Notes: generated by a model from the sequence alone, not told the origin. 64,000 bases of DNA from Marasmius tenuissimus (GCA_029532415.1 JAQOTA010000050.1:930001-994000); one strand, 5' to 3'. Shown: positions 10,007 through 22,313, counted from the stretch's first letter. Program-made: numbers and translations.

Positions 10007-11627
10007 TCACACCGTATCTCCAGCCACATTCAAAGGTGGTTTGTCTGACATCTGATTTCTTCCCGCCGTGTGTCTTTCCGCAACTTCCGCCAGAGATGGT
10101 CGAAGGTCGACCGTAGCACGGGCAGCTGCAGACCGGTGTTGAGAAATATCTGCGCCTTCGGCAAATTGCAAGGTTGAAACCATCTGTTGAACGCTTTCCA
10201 CGGCTTGCCCATATGCAATTCGTACAACTATGAGAGTCGGAGTAATTGCCTGTGACCATGTGTCTTAGACAAGTCAAACCATTGGACCAAAAAGTAGATA
10301 CTGACTGCCATCTGAACATTGATAACACTAAAGTCGAAAGGGGCAAGGCCGCTATTTCCGGGATCTGTAAACAACGACAAAACCAAACCAACTACCTGTG
10401 TGGCGGAGAAAAGAAATCCAGACTCGAGACTAATGTTGATTGGTCAATAAAAGTCAAAATATGAGCTGCTAAAACCATGAACACACATTGTCGCAATGAT
10501 TATCTTGTACTTTGTGTAAACCCTACTTCCAGTAACCTGTCCTACCTGACGGACTGTCCACCAGATACGACCAGCTGTGTACCATGATCAATTAGTTGAA
10601 AAGTCATACCCACTGAAATGATTGAACACACCTGTTAGCAGGGTTAATAAAGAGGCATATATGGCAGTGATTATCACAAGCACATTGATAATGCCCTGGG
10701 ACATCATGAAGAGAGCTCTGTTTTGGTGCTGAAAGGCTGTGGTCTGGATTGCAAGGACCACAAAGCCTATCACTTTTGGAACAGTGAGTTAGTTTGTTGT
10801 TGCAGCATGTTCAAGTTACTCACTGTCTGTCACAAGAATAATACAGGCAAAAGGATAGAGAATCCACTTGCTATATCCCCAAATGACATAGCAACGGTGA
10901 ACCTAGTGAAGGTATAAGGCCCTTGAATCTATGTGTTCATTGTTGATTAGAACACCTGCCATCAAGAAATCAAAGATGGATCTAGGTGGTAGGCCAGTCA
11001 GGTGTGGATATTGGCATAAAAAAGTGAAGCACACCCTATGATAGCAGAAGAAAAACCATTCAAGCCACTTGATTAGAAACACAAATTCAGCATCTACATT
11101 CCACATGCATGAGTTCCTCAAGAGCACATACGTTTGTGCAGCTGCTTCAGAAGTCCTGCGCTTGTCAGTGAGGACTTTGAAAAAAGGGATATAATCATTT
11201 GTCTTGATGGCATTGAAAACACTGAGAGTTTGACCCATTTGGATCCATGTAATGTTGGTGTTATAGATGGTGGTCAGTACAAAAAGGGCAGTGATCCATC
11301 CCATGTATGCTTTTGAGGCGGGAGACTCATGGCGATTCCAAAGGACCTTGAGAGACAGTCCGAATATAATGATGTACATCCCTGTTGAAGCACTCATGTT
11401 AGTAGTGACCCTTGCATGGTGATCAACATTGGACTTGACTTGACTTGCCATAGATCAGAAACATCAACTGTTGGCACACCAGCAAGATCTGATGTCAGAC
11501 AAAGGTCAAGCTGCATGGATAGTGGCAAGAAGCATACTGCAAATGTGGCAATAGGGCGGATAATGACAATATTAACAGAGGTGTAAGCTTCCACGGCTTG
11601 TTTTACGATTTCTTGCTCTGAGGCCAT
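10007..11627 (-). CDS. Multipass membrane protein, copy A (spliced)
   Basis: The best preserved of three paralogues. Exon 1 (11538-11627) encodes 30 residues starting MASEQEIVKQ. Exon 2 is a 19-nt microexon (11449-11467) with a GCAAGT donor. Exon 3 starts at 11381 with GMYIIIFGLS and carries hydrophobic segments. A middle exon encodes RCYVIWGYSKWILYPF. Exon 10632-10772 encodes a membrane span ending LLTLLT, and exon 10497-10574 gives GRIWWTVRQVGQVTGS. The C-terminus (about 10007-10240) is soluble, with VESVQQMVSTLQ and ending SDKPPLNVAGDTV. The topology resembles the large Agaricomycete families of uncharacterised integral membrane proteins with several spans. No ligand or activity is known. 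The exon 3 to RCYVIW junction (about 10900-11120) is not resolved, so it could be a recent pseudogene. Confidence 0.6.
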
Positions 11628-11764
11628 GCTGTGTAGATTGTGGAGTGTTTTTGAAATCTGGATGGAGGGTTGGGGTGGCTAAGTCTTTCACCTGCTCCAG
11701 TTTTTATCCCCCAATGGCCAGTGCTATGATAAATGTAGCCTTGTTGAGCACAAGGCAGTCTGAA

Positions 11765-12310
11765 TCAGGACTCAGGCATACAAATTGAATTTTCTGTGAA
11801 GATTGAAGAGGGCCTATCACATTCAACTGGATTGGAACACACTGTGCACATCCATATAATCCAGCAAGTGGTTAGCGAAATGCACAACAAGTCAATGCTG
11901 TCCTTATTATACATTGGCTTGTTAATCATTCCCTGAACACTATGGACCAAAGAGTGCGGATGTGATACTTGCTCATTTGAAACTGTCATGGAGCTGGATG
12001 ATATATTGCTTGCTGAAGATCCGCCCCCCAAGCAATTCAACTGCTCAGGAATATCTCCCAAGTGTGTCAGGAACACTTCTCACTCGTCCGACTGCTCGTG
12101 AGGCATGACTGTCAGCAAACCATCTATTGATATCCAAACATTTTGAGAGATCGATGAAATCCCTTCCGGAAAGGTGTAAAATATACTTGAGCTCAAAGTG
12201 TTCCTGCCCGGCCTCACTCCATTACTGATTTCCACATGGTCAAAGCCGGTGATGGAATTTATCTTGTGTTGGGACTGTTGACGATTCCAAATTGATAAAG
12301 TTACCGGCAT
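11765..12310 (-). pseudogene. Conserved upstream relic of family A
   Basis: Minus-strand frames (12080-12310; 11765-12076) resemble sequence upstream of the other two membrane-protein copies (20160-20344 and 45053-45375). The shared peptide trace is LTVMPHEQ here against LAVMPQEQ near 45280. It is therefore part of the duplicated segment and perhaps the 3' end of a neighbouring gene. No domain recognised, and the frame is interrupted. Confidence 0.35.
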
Positions 12311-12734
12311 CGCCAGAGCCTTGATCTCAATAGTGGTGAGGCGAGCTGACCGTAGGTATACAGTTTCTCTAAATATTGATTAATAGAGGCCAGCAACGGT
12401 TCAAAGTCTGTCAGTCGTAAAAGAAACGAAGGGAAAGGGGTTATGCATGATTCTGTTCAAAGCCGGAGGTCAGTGGGAGCTGAGTACTGAGCTGTGCCTG
12501 CCAGAAACGCGCTACTGACACCCTCCAGCGCGTACGGAGTCTCCAAACACCACTCACCACCTCCGTTGCATTTCAATGGTTCATATCTCTTCCATTACTT
12601 TGAGTTTGTGGTGTACTCGTTACTGGCGATTGAAGATGGTAAGTCGACCTGAAGTAGCTCGGAGGACCACTCCATATATCACTGAGGCCGCGACTCGGAC
12701 TCAACACCATGTGACCATACTAAGCCTGTATAGG

Positions 12735-13655
12735 ACAGCTCTTGCCGGCAGTGTACTACCTGTCCCGGTGGTATCATCGAGGTGAGATGACCTTCCGACT
12801 GTAGCTGATACATCGCAATGGCGCCTTTGTCTGGGGCTTTTGGTGGCTTTCTAGCCTCTGCTTTCCTCACTGTTACTTGCCTCATTTCAGTGATCCATAG
12901 ATGGAGAATGCTCTTCAATACCATCTTGAAATGATCATCACTATGGTCCAAGTTTCATTGGCCTCTTCATTCTCACAGACAAATCATCGACTGCCCTCTG
13001 GCTAACGAAGGGGGAAAAAGACTTCGCCATCACGCGTGTCAAGTCCGAGCAGATCGGCCAAGCTAAACTTCTTGACAGAGGGATCTACAATCATATTAGC
13101 CTCTCGGTCGGGTTCATTTTCCTACTCGCTAACATTACGATTCAAGCACTCGCCTTGTTCTCGCTCATCATAATCTAAAGTGTCCACCCAACAACGCCGT
13201 TGGCGAGCAGCAGTCGCAAACAGCTCTTCCGTACATTGCTGAGACGTCCTTCAACCCGTTCGACCTGTACCTGAGTCAACAAAAGAGCAGGCGTTTGGTA
13301 CCTTTCATTGCTCAGCACCGTTCATCATGATCGGGTACATTATATTCCTCGCTTCGGACGACCCCCCGTGTATGTTTTGACGCTACCTTCCTCATCACCA
13401 CTAGTGTCTTCTCGTTCGGTATGTTGTGTAATGCGGATGTCGTTTTGAATATGGCTCGTGCCGCCGTCCCCGTTTAGAATAACTGATGTTGAGGATTGAC
13501 AGTGTTGGTTAGCGTATCTTACCTGCCGGCGATCCCGATTACATGATAGGGAACGGACTTAATCTCACCACGCTGAGTACAACGTTAATCGTGAGTGCGG
13601 GATCGTGGATCTGGATGACGCGAGACTTTGAGAAGCGACGAAGAGGAACGTTAAA
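12735..13655 (+). pseudogene. MFS transporter pseudogene (allantoate-permease-like)
   Basis: Fragments in the order of an anion:cation symporter-type major facilitator: LPAVYYLSRWYHRGE (12740), GAFGGFLASAF (12830), RWRMLFNT (12898), FIGLFILTDKS then WLTKGEKDFA and SEQIGQAKLLD (12950-13080). These are followed by YNHISLSVGFIFLL and NITIQALALFS (13085-13180), IGYIIFLASDDP (13330), FLITTSVFSFGMLCNADV (13390-13440) and IGNGLNLTTLSTTLIV (13550-13592), ending WIWMTRDFEKRRRGT. These match the second half of Dal5/Tna1-type transporters. The pieces fall in different frames with stops at 12799-12801 and 13176, so the gene is broken. The N-terminal half is not seen. The gene is tail to tail with F4a. 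Confidence 0.75.
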
Positions 13656-14460
13656 CAGGATTTGGGTGTCTCAGGCCGAATGAGATGGAACGTTTGAAGT
13701 GGAAATATCCCGGGTCCAGAGACGCTACGTCGTACTCAGAGCGACCGAGTGCGATCAGGTTGTTGGGGATAGTGAAATCTGGGTCGTACAACACATACGA
13801 ACCGTCAGACTCATGGTCTTCCCCATGTCCTTCGTTAAATGATTTGTCTCGTAGCCAGAACATGACTGATATCAACATCGAGCCTGTCCAGGAATCGAGA
13901 ATCCCTCGTAGATAGATTGCACATACAGAAGTATCGCAAACCAAAGACTTACACGCGTAGTTTCCGACTTGTTCAAAGCCACCCATAGCATGATTTTTAG
14001 TGCCAGACACAGGCAGCTCAGTACGTGCGTCAAGAGCACCAAGACTCATCACCGGGCTTTCCATCAACCTATGTCCCGTAACTTATCCATTTCAAAGGTG
14101 TATAACGAGAACACCGAGACATTGGTACCACACATGAATCTAGCTCGGGTCGGCACGAGACCCGACGGGAAATGTAATGAATTGAGCCAGCGCATCTACA
14201 GGTGGTGACCCCCGCGATCAAAGCTCCAAGACCAAGACTTCGACCGAAAGGCCAGGCGAAAGTGAGGACACCGCCAATGAAGGCAGTGAGAGTGACGAAG
14301 TTGATCGGTCCCGGAGGAGTTCAAATGGGTTTCGAATCCGATATTGAGTACAGGATAACCTATTTTGTTGGCGGGAAAGCACATTTTCAGCCTTCCGAGT
14401 CCAGATGAGACGTAGGACATAGCAATGAGGTAGAAGCAAAAGCCTTCGGACATTTCATGT
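13651..14460 (-). pseudogene. F4 gene copy a, unrecognised
   Basis: Minus-strand gene with the longest open part at 13651-14067 (138 codons). The C-terminal segment DFTIPNNLIALGR then EYDVASLDPGYF matches copy b at 63235-63340, which reads IPENLIALS then EYNVASLNPG. An upstream segment, GGFEQVGNYA, matches GGFETVVYYAG in copy b. Upstream frames near 14200-14450 contain GRLKMCFPANKIG, comparable to the exon preceding GTTAGT in copy b. An in-frame stop interrupts the middle (13920-14100). I do not recognise the family. It faces the MFS pseudogene at both loci. Confidence 0.4.
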
Positions 14461-14493
14461 TAGCCTCGGTATTGTAGGTGAGGATCATATCCA

Positions 14494-14765
14494 CTATGTT
14501 AGAGAAACGGAAAGGACCTGGAACATAGCATGAGCGCGACCATGGCAAGAAAGAGCATGGACATTAGAGAAAGCCGGATCCTTAAATGCAACACAGCCGA
14601 ACAGCCCCCCTTTGGTATTCCTCGGGAACGACCTACGTTGGAGGATGAGGCCTTGAGGTTTGGAGTTGTCAGGCGAAAATAGTTGAATGAACCCCGCAAT
14701 ACGCATGGTCTATGGAAATCATTATTAGGAAATTTATCTGTCGGGAAGACAAACAGCTGACGCAC
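14494..14765 (-). other. Unassigned minus-strand frames
   Basis: Two overlapping frames of 70 and 88 codons. There is no paralogue in the window and no motif. They may be upstream F4 exons or chance. Confidence 0.2.
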
Positions 14766-14779
14766 CCGGCTTCCAGTGT

Positions 14780-15132
14780 CTGACTACCAGGCCTTGTCAT
14801 TAGCGAGGATGGCGAAAACCGGGTGGTAGTTGTGGGGCTGTGGGTGCGGTCTGTTTCTCCCACAGAGAGGATGAATTCTCTGTGGGATCTGGACGGCCCG
14901 TAGTTAGTGGATGACGACGCTCTCACGGCGATTTCTATAGTGACAGGTTCTCAAAGTGAAGCCTGTGATCTTCACCGATGATATCGATTGGTTTGTCGGA
15001 GCGTAGTTTGTCGGCCAGTCTGAGAGCAATTACTGGAAAGAGAAGCCGGTCTTGGCAGCAGAGATAGTGGTGCAAGCTCGTGTCTTTCCTTCTACTATCT
15101 CTGCAACCATGAGCTAAATATCTCAAAGACAC
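14780..15132 (-). pseudogene. F3-module copy (truncated)
   Basis: The block at 14790-14870 reads GETDRTHSPTTTT on the minus strand, parallel to GITDQTHNSATTTT in the copy at 21800. The block at 14950-15070 matches the SDES/IDI region of F3 (GATATCGATTGGTTTGT, then CTGAGAGCAATTACTG). The acidic middle is missing, so this copy carries an internal deletion. Confidence 0.4.
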
Positions 15133-15373
15133 AAAATGATGGTAAGACTCACCGGAACGAGCTACGACCTGAAGGATCTTTCTCCATCCAGATCAGCTCG
15201 CATCATCTTCCCTTTTGCCGTGCGTCCAACACAATGCGACTCAGCCGATCCTGTCAACGTTATGCTGCAGGAAACAACTGTTTGGAAAATACAAGATGAT
15301 TAGCGACGAGTGATGGAGGTAAGAGGACGAGTATAGTACCGGAGCACGCTATTTGATTGAACTCAGAAAACCC

Positions 15374-15625
15374 TTATATATCACTGACAGACAATGTAGA
15401 ACGAGTAAGCGATGTCGATGAACGTAAAACAATCTGACCCTCACTGGAAGTGCCCATGATCTTCCGCATTATCGATGAGCCTGGATCTACGAGCGGGAAA
15501 ATATTAGGACCACAAATAGCTCTGAAGAACGGCAGAGGAGATAGGGAGATGAAGGAGAAGAACATCGCGATCGAACAAGTACTTATAAGTGCCGGCGAAT
15601 GCCGATAATTCGAGAGCGCGCGCAC
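15374..15625 (-). other. Unassigned minus-strand ORF
   Basis: 83 codons starting MRALSNYRHS, with a hydrophobic run (SIAMFFSFISLSPLPFF). By position it could be the 5' exon of the F3 copy at 14780-15132. No paralogue supports it. Confidence 0.2.
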
Positions 15626-15925
15626 GAACTACTTTAGGGTAGGGCACAGGGTACGCATATGAACCGCGTCAAATTTTTTATCAACTTCTTTGGCCCATGA
15701 CCAAACCTGATGCGGACGGCCTGAAAACATGACTTCACAAACTACGAAGAGAGCGTTGAAACGCCAAACGATGGGAGGAGGTCTCGAACATCAAACATCT
15801 CGTCTCTCCTTTGAAGTCCTTCTCGACCCCACCTCCAAGAGCCGGTGGGCGTTTTGGCGTCTTCTCGTTCCAATAACCACGGCCAGCTACCGATCATCGT
15901 CGCCGTCACCGAGTATTGAAGACGC

Positions 15926-15931
15926 TATAAA
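15926..15931 (+). promoter_or_regulatory. TATA-like box of F1d
   Basis: TATAAA in GCTATAAAGCCTCG, 37 nt before the ATG at 15968. Conserved with 3713-3718. Confidence 0.55.
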
Positions 15932-15967
15932 GCCTCGAGGTCTCGCAGCTTGCAGTTGACTGTCACA

Positions 15968-16408
15968 ATGGCCAGAGGTAGCCTCGTGTCTGGTCATTCA
16001 ATTATCTTCAAAATCTACCAGATGTGCAGCGATGTTTTTGGCGTAAAGATGTTGGATTCATGGAGGGTTTTCTCCAAGGTATGTGCTCGTCTCCTCTCGA
16101 CTACTCTAATACCACTCGAACCCAGATCCACCCAAGCTACCCAATTCCTTGACGTCGACTTCTCAATACATCTCTCCCCCGGGCTCCAACAAATCCTTGA
16201 ACTCAGGTCTTTCCAAGTCGTTCAGCAAGCTCGGTGCCCATCCTCAAGTCCCAGCTGTGTTGAAATCACGGAATTCTCCCGTTCATGCAGATTGTCGACT
16301 CTCAAGTCCTCAAAGGTAGGAAAGGTAGCACAGGATCGATGCTTTGGTCGGCGCTGCTCCCCTGAAGGACTGAGATTTGGGCCCCGAGCCGCACAGAATA
16401 ACTGTTGA
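15968..16408 (+). pseudogene. F1-module copy (F1d)
   Basis: The most open F1 start. MARGSLVSGHS begins at an ATG behind the conserved TATA-like box and reads on for 147 codons. A typical intron (GTATGT at 16079 to CCCAG at 16125, 47 nt) lies at the site where other F1 copies have their GTACGT intron. Keeping or removing the intron changes the frame, so which frame is used is unclear. After the intron, ATQFLDVDFSIHLSPG parallels the NTDFNPSPDSIL segment of F1a. It may be transcribed, but the canonical core exon is eroded. Function unknown. Confidence 0.4.
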
Positions 16409-16539
16409 ATACTCACAATAACCCGGCAATCTAATTTCGCTGTCGGAGCGAAGGAAGCCGGTCGAGCTCGGGTTAGAACTGAACCCAGGCAAAGTGAGTG
16501 GTTTGTTGACTTATGAAGACTCGATATGAAGCTTACCTC

Positions 16540-17340
16540 CCCCTTCAAGGTCGTTCCCATCGCCTCAAAAGGGTTTATACAAGACGGAAGTTGGGTCGAG
16601 ATGTCGAGGCGATGCAAGGTGTGACATGTAAACAATCATGACGCGGTGAAAATGAAGATCGGGATAAGGCTGGAGGGATGGTGAGATAGTCGAGAGTGTT
16701 ATTGGCGGTCAAATAGGGTGTCACTTTAATAGCGGATCGCTCAGGGGTGGAAGGGGAACCCTTCCAGACGATTTTCGAGCCTGTAAAGTAGTTGAGCACA
16801 GGTTGCATGAATATAGGACTGTGCTTTCAATCTACTTTGTGGCGAGCACCTGTGAAACTTGCGGTTAGAAACGAATCGAAGGGCTTGATGTAATGAAGGT
16901 AGGCCTCGGGCTTCAGAGCCCCGCGTGCTGCAATCGATACATCATAGGCTCACCTTCAATGGACGCCGTTGGCCTTTCTTTTCCTCTCGGGGACATTGAC
17001 ATCCGCAAAAGCGGTGGCAAGCGGCATGGAAGACTTGTGGGTTCGAGTCGATAAAGTGATGAACATGAGGTCGTGATTCTTTTTTGGGACTCGTAGTCGC
17101 CTATCGGAGCGTTTGGACCTCCTGTCGGCCGATATGATCTAGCACAGAGGTAATGTATTATGTCAGTATATTTGGGCCAAAGGTAAGAATAGCCTCTTAC
17201 CATTACTCCCCAGAAGCCCAATTCCGATGAAAGCAAGATTTTCGAGCCTTCAGACTTGGTTGGATGTGACAGTGAGCCTCGGGGAGTACTGAGGTCAGCA
17301 CAACTCCTCGAGGGCCTAATGTCCTTCAAGATCGGGCGGC
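16540..17340 (-). pseudogene. Unrecognised minus-strand gene relic
   Basis: Frames at 16575-16808 (YFTGSKIVWKGSPS, TANNTLDYLTIPPAL) and 16913-17329 (LPPLLRMSMSPRGKERP) look coding in composition but lie in different frames, separated by possible introns. There is no recognised domain. It sits where D stands in other F1 units, but I could not align it confidently to D. Confidence 0.25.
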
Positions 17341-17349
17341 TGAAAGACC

Positions 17350-18200
17350 ACGCGATCGAGCGACTTCCGTTGTGCGGAAGATGCTCGAAAAGAGCTCATC
17401 GATGATTACGGACAAGATTAAAACGACGAGTGCCACTTACTGTGGCTCTCGGATCCTGGGAAGCTTGAGGAAGTGTCGACATCCCGACTTGCGGGCAGAC
17501 CGAAGTACCGTCCACGGAACATCAGCGCGAGCGAGGATAAGGGTCAGGACATCTATGAACGTTGAGGAGGGGTGTTATATACTGAGAAGTGCGTCTTGAT
17601 GACCACAAACCGCGAGAAAGCAGCCAGCGCGACTGATTGTAGCTCTTAGAAACCTCCGAGCCCAGCGAGAGATTACGGAGTATTGAAAGGTCGGGGGTCG
17701 GGGCTACGTCTTGCAACTTCTTGGAGTACCCACCAAGATGCAAGTACGTGATCCTTGTGCTACATAAGAATACATAAGTATGCTACCCTCATGAGCAGGT
17801 AATAGTGCTCTACACACCTCAGTTTGGGCGGAAGTTGACATACTCAAAAGTAAAGACACGTCATCTTGACGCCCTCGTCTGTGCGTATAGAATCTGTATA
17901 ACCCCCAGCAAATACACCCTACTCGAAAGAAAGAAATCACGAAGAAATGGGGAAGAAAGCCGTGGAAAAGAGGTTTTGATTCGTGCTCACAATCATGAGT
18001 CACCCTCAGCACTAGGCTTTTGAGACTCACTTGCCCAGTGACACACCCACATAAAACCTCAGATATCAACACGAATCGAAAAATACCAACGTTAAATTAC
18101 ACAAATTTCGGACAGTCAACCATCCTGAGATACCCAGGATCATACATATATATTATACAGACCAACAGAGTCAGGAAGGCAGGCTCAATCCATCAATTAC
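17350..18200. other. No supported gene
   Basis: Contains a minus-strand frame at 17704-18072 (122 codons, one hydrophobic run) without paralogue or motif, and the 3' flank of membrane copy B. I see nothing firm. Confidence 0.35.
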
Positions 18201-18221
18201 CCTCCACGTCCATCCGACAGT

Positions 18222-19846
18222 TCACACAATATCCCCAGCCACATTTGAGGGTGGTTTATCTGACATCTCGATCCTTCCCACTGTACCTCTTTCTTCGACT
18301 ACCGCCAGAGATTGTTGTAGGTCGAGAGGGCCACAGGCAGCTGTGGATTGTTGTTGAGGGTGATTTGACCCTTGTGTGAACTGCAGTGTAGAGACCATTT
18401 GCTGGATACTTTCTACAGCCTGCCCATAGGCAATTCGCACAATTATAACAGTTTGAGCAATTCCCTAGAATGTCAGGGGTATTAGCTGAACTATTTGGTC
18501 AAGCCAAAGGGTAAGTACAGACCGACATTTGAACGGAAATGACGCCAAAATCAAAAGGAGTGAGGCCTGTACTGTTGGGATCTAAAATCAATGAAAGAAC
18601 AACACCGACAACTGCTGTGGCAGAGAAAAGAAATCCAGATTCAAGACTGGAGCATGGATTGGTTGATTTGTATAAGCCACATAACGAGATGTAATGAGTG
18701 TAAGCCTACATTGTTGCAACAAATATCTTATATTTTGCGTAGACTCTGCTCCCAGTGATCTGTCCCACTTGACGAACTGTCCACCAGATACGACCAGCTG
18801 TGGACCGCAATCAATCAGTTCAAGACAGTTCTATCTTTAGAAACAAGTGAACACACCTGTTAGCAGGGTCAATAGAGATACATAAATGGCAGAAATTATC
18901 ACAAGGACATTGATAATGTTGTAGGTCCTCAAATAAAGGTAATTATTTTGATGCTGATAGGCTGCAGTTTCAATTGCCATAAGCACAAATGCTGTCACTG
19001 GGAAGAGAGTGAGAATTGTGGTCTTTGCTATACACAAGAGTCACTCACCATCTGTAACAATTGCAACAAGGGCAAAAGGATATAAGATCCTCTTGCTATA
19101 TCCCCAAATGACATAGCAACGACAGATCTGGTGGGGGTATGAGGCTTTCAGGTCTGTGGGTATGCTGTTGGAGAAGCAACGTACCATCAAGTAATCAAAG
19201 ATACAACTAAGTAGCAAGCTGGTTAGTCATGAACACTGACAATGAGGGTGAAGCTCACCTTATTATAGAGTTACAAAAAAACATCAAGCCACTTGGTTAA
19301 AGCATGATCTCAGCATCTGCACTCCACATGCATGAGTACCTTGAGAGCATGTACAGCCGTGCAGCCCATGCAGTAGACTGGGTTCTATCCAAGAGGGTTT
19401 TGAATAAAGAGATGTAATTGTTTGTCTTGATGACATTGAACTCAATGAGAGTTTGGTCTACTATGGTCCACATGACAGTAGCATTGAAGATGGTGGTCAG
19501 GATGAAAAGGAGAATGATCCATCTCATGTATGCCTTTGAGGCAGAAGATTCACGGCGGTGCCAAAGAACATTGACAGACAGTCCAAATATAATGATATAC
19601 ATCCCTATTAAGTTACTCATATCAGTAGCAGCTCTTGTGTGGAAGCAGACATGGGCTCCTGCTTACCATAGAACAGAAACATCACCTGCCATTACCCCAC
19701 CAATGAATTGTTTGTCAGGAAAAGGGCCAGCTACATGATTATGTTGGAGAACACACTGAGAGTGAAGTAATAGGCATGACAATGACTCGCCCACTAGAGG
19801 TGTAAGGTGCCAGGGCTTTTTTTACAACTTCTTGTTCTGAAGTCAT
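18222..19846 (-). pseudogene. Multipass membrane protein, copy B
   Basis: Paralogue of copy A with the same gene plan. The start MTSEQEVVKKAL is at 19846, a 19-nt microexon with a GTAAG donor is at 19667-19685, and exon 3 begins GMYIIIFGLSVNVLWHR. The RCYVIWGYSKRILYPF exon and an exon at 18837-19037 (ETAAYQHQNNYLY, LLTLLTGV) follow. The C-terminus, near 18222-18440, is VESIQQMVSTLQF to MSDKPPSNVAGD. A stop follows DAEIML near 19297, and several junctions are poor, so a pseudogene is more likely than a working gene. Confidence 0.55.
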
Positions 19847-20159
19847 ATTGTGCAGTTTTTGGGTTGTTTTCAGAGATTGTATGGAGGGTTGGAATGACTG
19901 CACTCATCCTCCAATGTCAGTTTTATCCCCCAGAGGCTAGTATCATGATGGATGCAGCCATGGTGAGCAAAAGGGAATCTGCATCCAGACTGGAAGATGT
20001 GTCACAGATATAGATTCTGCTTGTACTACTGAGAGATCATCACAGCTGTCCGCAATCTGAGTGAATAACTAGATCGTCTGTTCTCACATAAGTATGCTGA
20101 TGAGACTCCAAGCAGATTTATGTCCCCTACATTGAATAGTGGGGTTTTGATCATTTTCA

Positions 20160-20344
20160 GATCATTGCATGACAATTGGAGGGGAAAGGGCAAGAGAGCA
20201 AATTAAAGGTGAAATAAATTTGGATCTGAACTTGTCATGAAACTGGATAATACCTTGCTTATTGAAGCAAAGACACCAGATAATGCTGAGTATGCTGAGA
20301 CTGCTGTTCAAACTGCTTGTGCGGTGTGACTGCCAGTGGTCCAC
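20160..20344 (-). pseudogene. Upstream relic of copy B
   Basis: Sequence near 20250-20350 resembles 11990-12120 and 45280 (TACCTTGCTTATTGAAG; TGTGACTGCCAGTGG). It belongs to the duplicated segment upstream of the membrane-protein genes. Confidence 0.35.
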
Positions 20345-20375
20345 ATATGAATCCCCTAATAATTAGAGCAATACA

Positions 20376-20508
20376 CATGTATGGCACGTGACCATTTTTG
20401 AAACAAACTTTTTGCTAGAAAATCGAATAAATCAACAAAAAATTATTGGCGGGGTTTTCAAAAATAGGTGTGACCTGTGACCATACAAATTGAGTGAAAT
20501 AGGTCAGT
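20376..20508. mobile_element. Decayed MITE copy, right end
   Basis: The right terminus at 20465-20508 (GTGACCTGTGACCATAC to AAATAGGTCAGT) matches the right end of the 808-1199 MITE. It is followed by AGCATCTG, as there. A clean left terminus is not seen, so the copy is truncated or eroded. Confidence 0.5.
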
Positions 20509-20772
20509 AGCATCTGTGAAAAACAGAAAACATAATTGTATGTGTGGCGTGATGGAATCTGCTTCGAATAAATAACAAACATAGGTATGAGCTACTTGAA
20601 ACGAACATAATCTTGGAGAGGACCTACTTCTGTAACCGTTGAGTTTACGCCACTTTTTGATACTGCGAATCTGTTTGTCTGATCAGCATAGCTCATATAT
20701 CCGTACGGAAATCAAACCTAATTTCGCGAGAAAGACCTCGAGACCAACACAGGCAGGCGAGGGCAGCTGATT

Positions 20773-21126
20773 ATGATAAGGTTCAAGGCGCAGTCACAGT
20801 CGCACGAAATTGAGTCAGCCCAAGGAGGGATGGGATCTCCTGCTCAGCTCGGATGTAGTACCACCGACGCCTTTGTCATGAAACAGTCGAAAGACTGCCA
20901 CAAGAATCCATTGAAATGCACCCAACTCTTTTATATAGACCATCTAACCCCTTGGGTACGTACTATCGTCAAAATTCAACTCATTGCCAGCTTAGCAAAT
21001 GCCGCGCAGGGCGCTGGGGCCGATGGTTCTGACTGTATCGCAAGTTGCGTAGTAATCATCCTGTTCGCACTGTCAGCACATGTGACAGGCCAACAGGCTT
21101 CAAAGCCCAAGGATAGTCCTAAGTAG
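20773..21126 (+). other. Unassigned 117-codon ORF
   Basis: Open frame with a hydrophobic C-terminal run (SCVVIILFALSAHVTG) and an ANAAQGAGADGSD segment. No paralogue in the window, no family recognised. Low support. Confidence 0.2.
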
Positions 21127-21744
21127 GGTGGGCGAGAGAATACAAAAGCATGACATACAATAAGGTGGGCGGCTGGGGGACACTCGCATACTTTGTCGTA
21201 TCGACCTGATCGAGAAACCAAGATGCGGGCTGAGACGACAAAATGTTTTCCCAGCGAGCCTTTTCGCGGTTTCTAGATAGAGAACCGAAGAAAGTGAGAC
21301 TGCTGGTGACAGTGCCTTTGATTGCTAAGATCATCCGCCATCTGTATGAAGTCGTAAAACGCCCGGTCTAGACTCCAGGGAGTAGATGGTTGAACAAAGC
21401 AGGTTGCCAAGTGTGCCCGAAGACCAGGATATACACTGCCACTTGAAAGCAGTCAATCTGTTTTGCCCGAGAGCGTCGCCTCGGTTGCAACCCAGCGTAT
21501 GCTCAATCATTCCCTCAATCAAATTCCTGGGGAGCTGATCAGTAGGCAGAATGCGAACAGTCGCGAGCATGAAGACGTTTGGGATCAATTAGGGCCAGTA
21601 AAATTGAGATCGCGAGAAACATCGAGAGAAAAGTAAGCGTGCATCGAGAAAGCGAAAACAAAAACAAAATCAAGGAATTGGAATGATAGACATCGGATCC
21701 TTTTATGTAGAGAACGTACCCTGTAGATTTTCTGGTCGGACAAA

Positions 21745-22313
21745 CAACTAGGTATCATCGTCCATGAGGATCGCCGGCGCAATCGCTGGGAACGAGAGGG
21801 TGGTTGTGGTGGCTGAGTTGTGCGTCTGGTCTGTTATTCCTGCGCAGAGAAGGGATGTCCAGCAGGCTGGAGATGATTTATCGAGGATAGCTCGGTGGTT
21901 CTGACCTCGAAGGTACGTCCGAGGCTTCCCGTTCCTCGGACACCGGGTTGTTGGTGCCTCCCGTGGTCGTTGTGGGGCCGTCCTAAGTCCCAGGACTTCC
22001 ACATAGACCGCTTGTTGTATGCTGAAAGGCTATTGTCTTCGTCATCTTCTTCACTACCAGATTCTATCTCGACCCCTCGTTCCCTTGCACCCGTTCCTGA
22101 GAATTTATGTCCAATGTAGTCATGATAGGATCCGAAACTGAGCCCTAGGCCTGCGAAGTTGTTTGTGTCTGTGGAACAACTTTGATGGAGGATTGTCATC
22201 GCGAAATTTATTCGCGTCTGAGAGTGATCGCTACGATGGAGCGCAAGGCTTGGCGGCAGATGTGGTGGAAGCGAAGGGAGGTTAAGGCGCTGTCTGTCGT
22301 GTTTTCCCTCCAT
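21745..22313 (-). pseudogene. F3-module copy (U5)
   Basis: The open frame at 21834-22313 contains the acidic block SGSEEDDEDNSLSAYNKR that characterises F3 (compare CDDEDDADDDLSAYDK at 27540-27600). The C-terminal part ends near a conserved tail. F1e begins on the opposite strand within the same interval (22230), so the divergent arrangement is kept here with overlap. No known domain. Confidence 0.4.

Noticed and set aside
13651..14067. F4 as a pheromone receptor or other known 7TM receptor
   Set aside because: Considered because of the hydrophobic segments, but none of the conserved receptor motifs I know could be placed in either copy.
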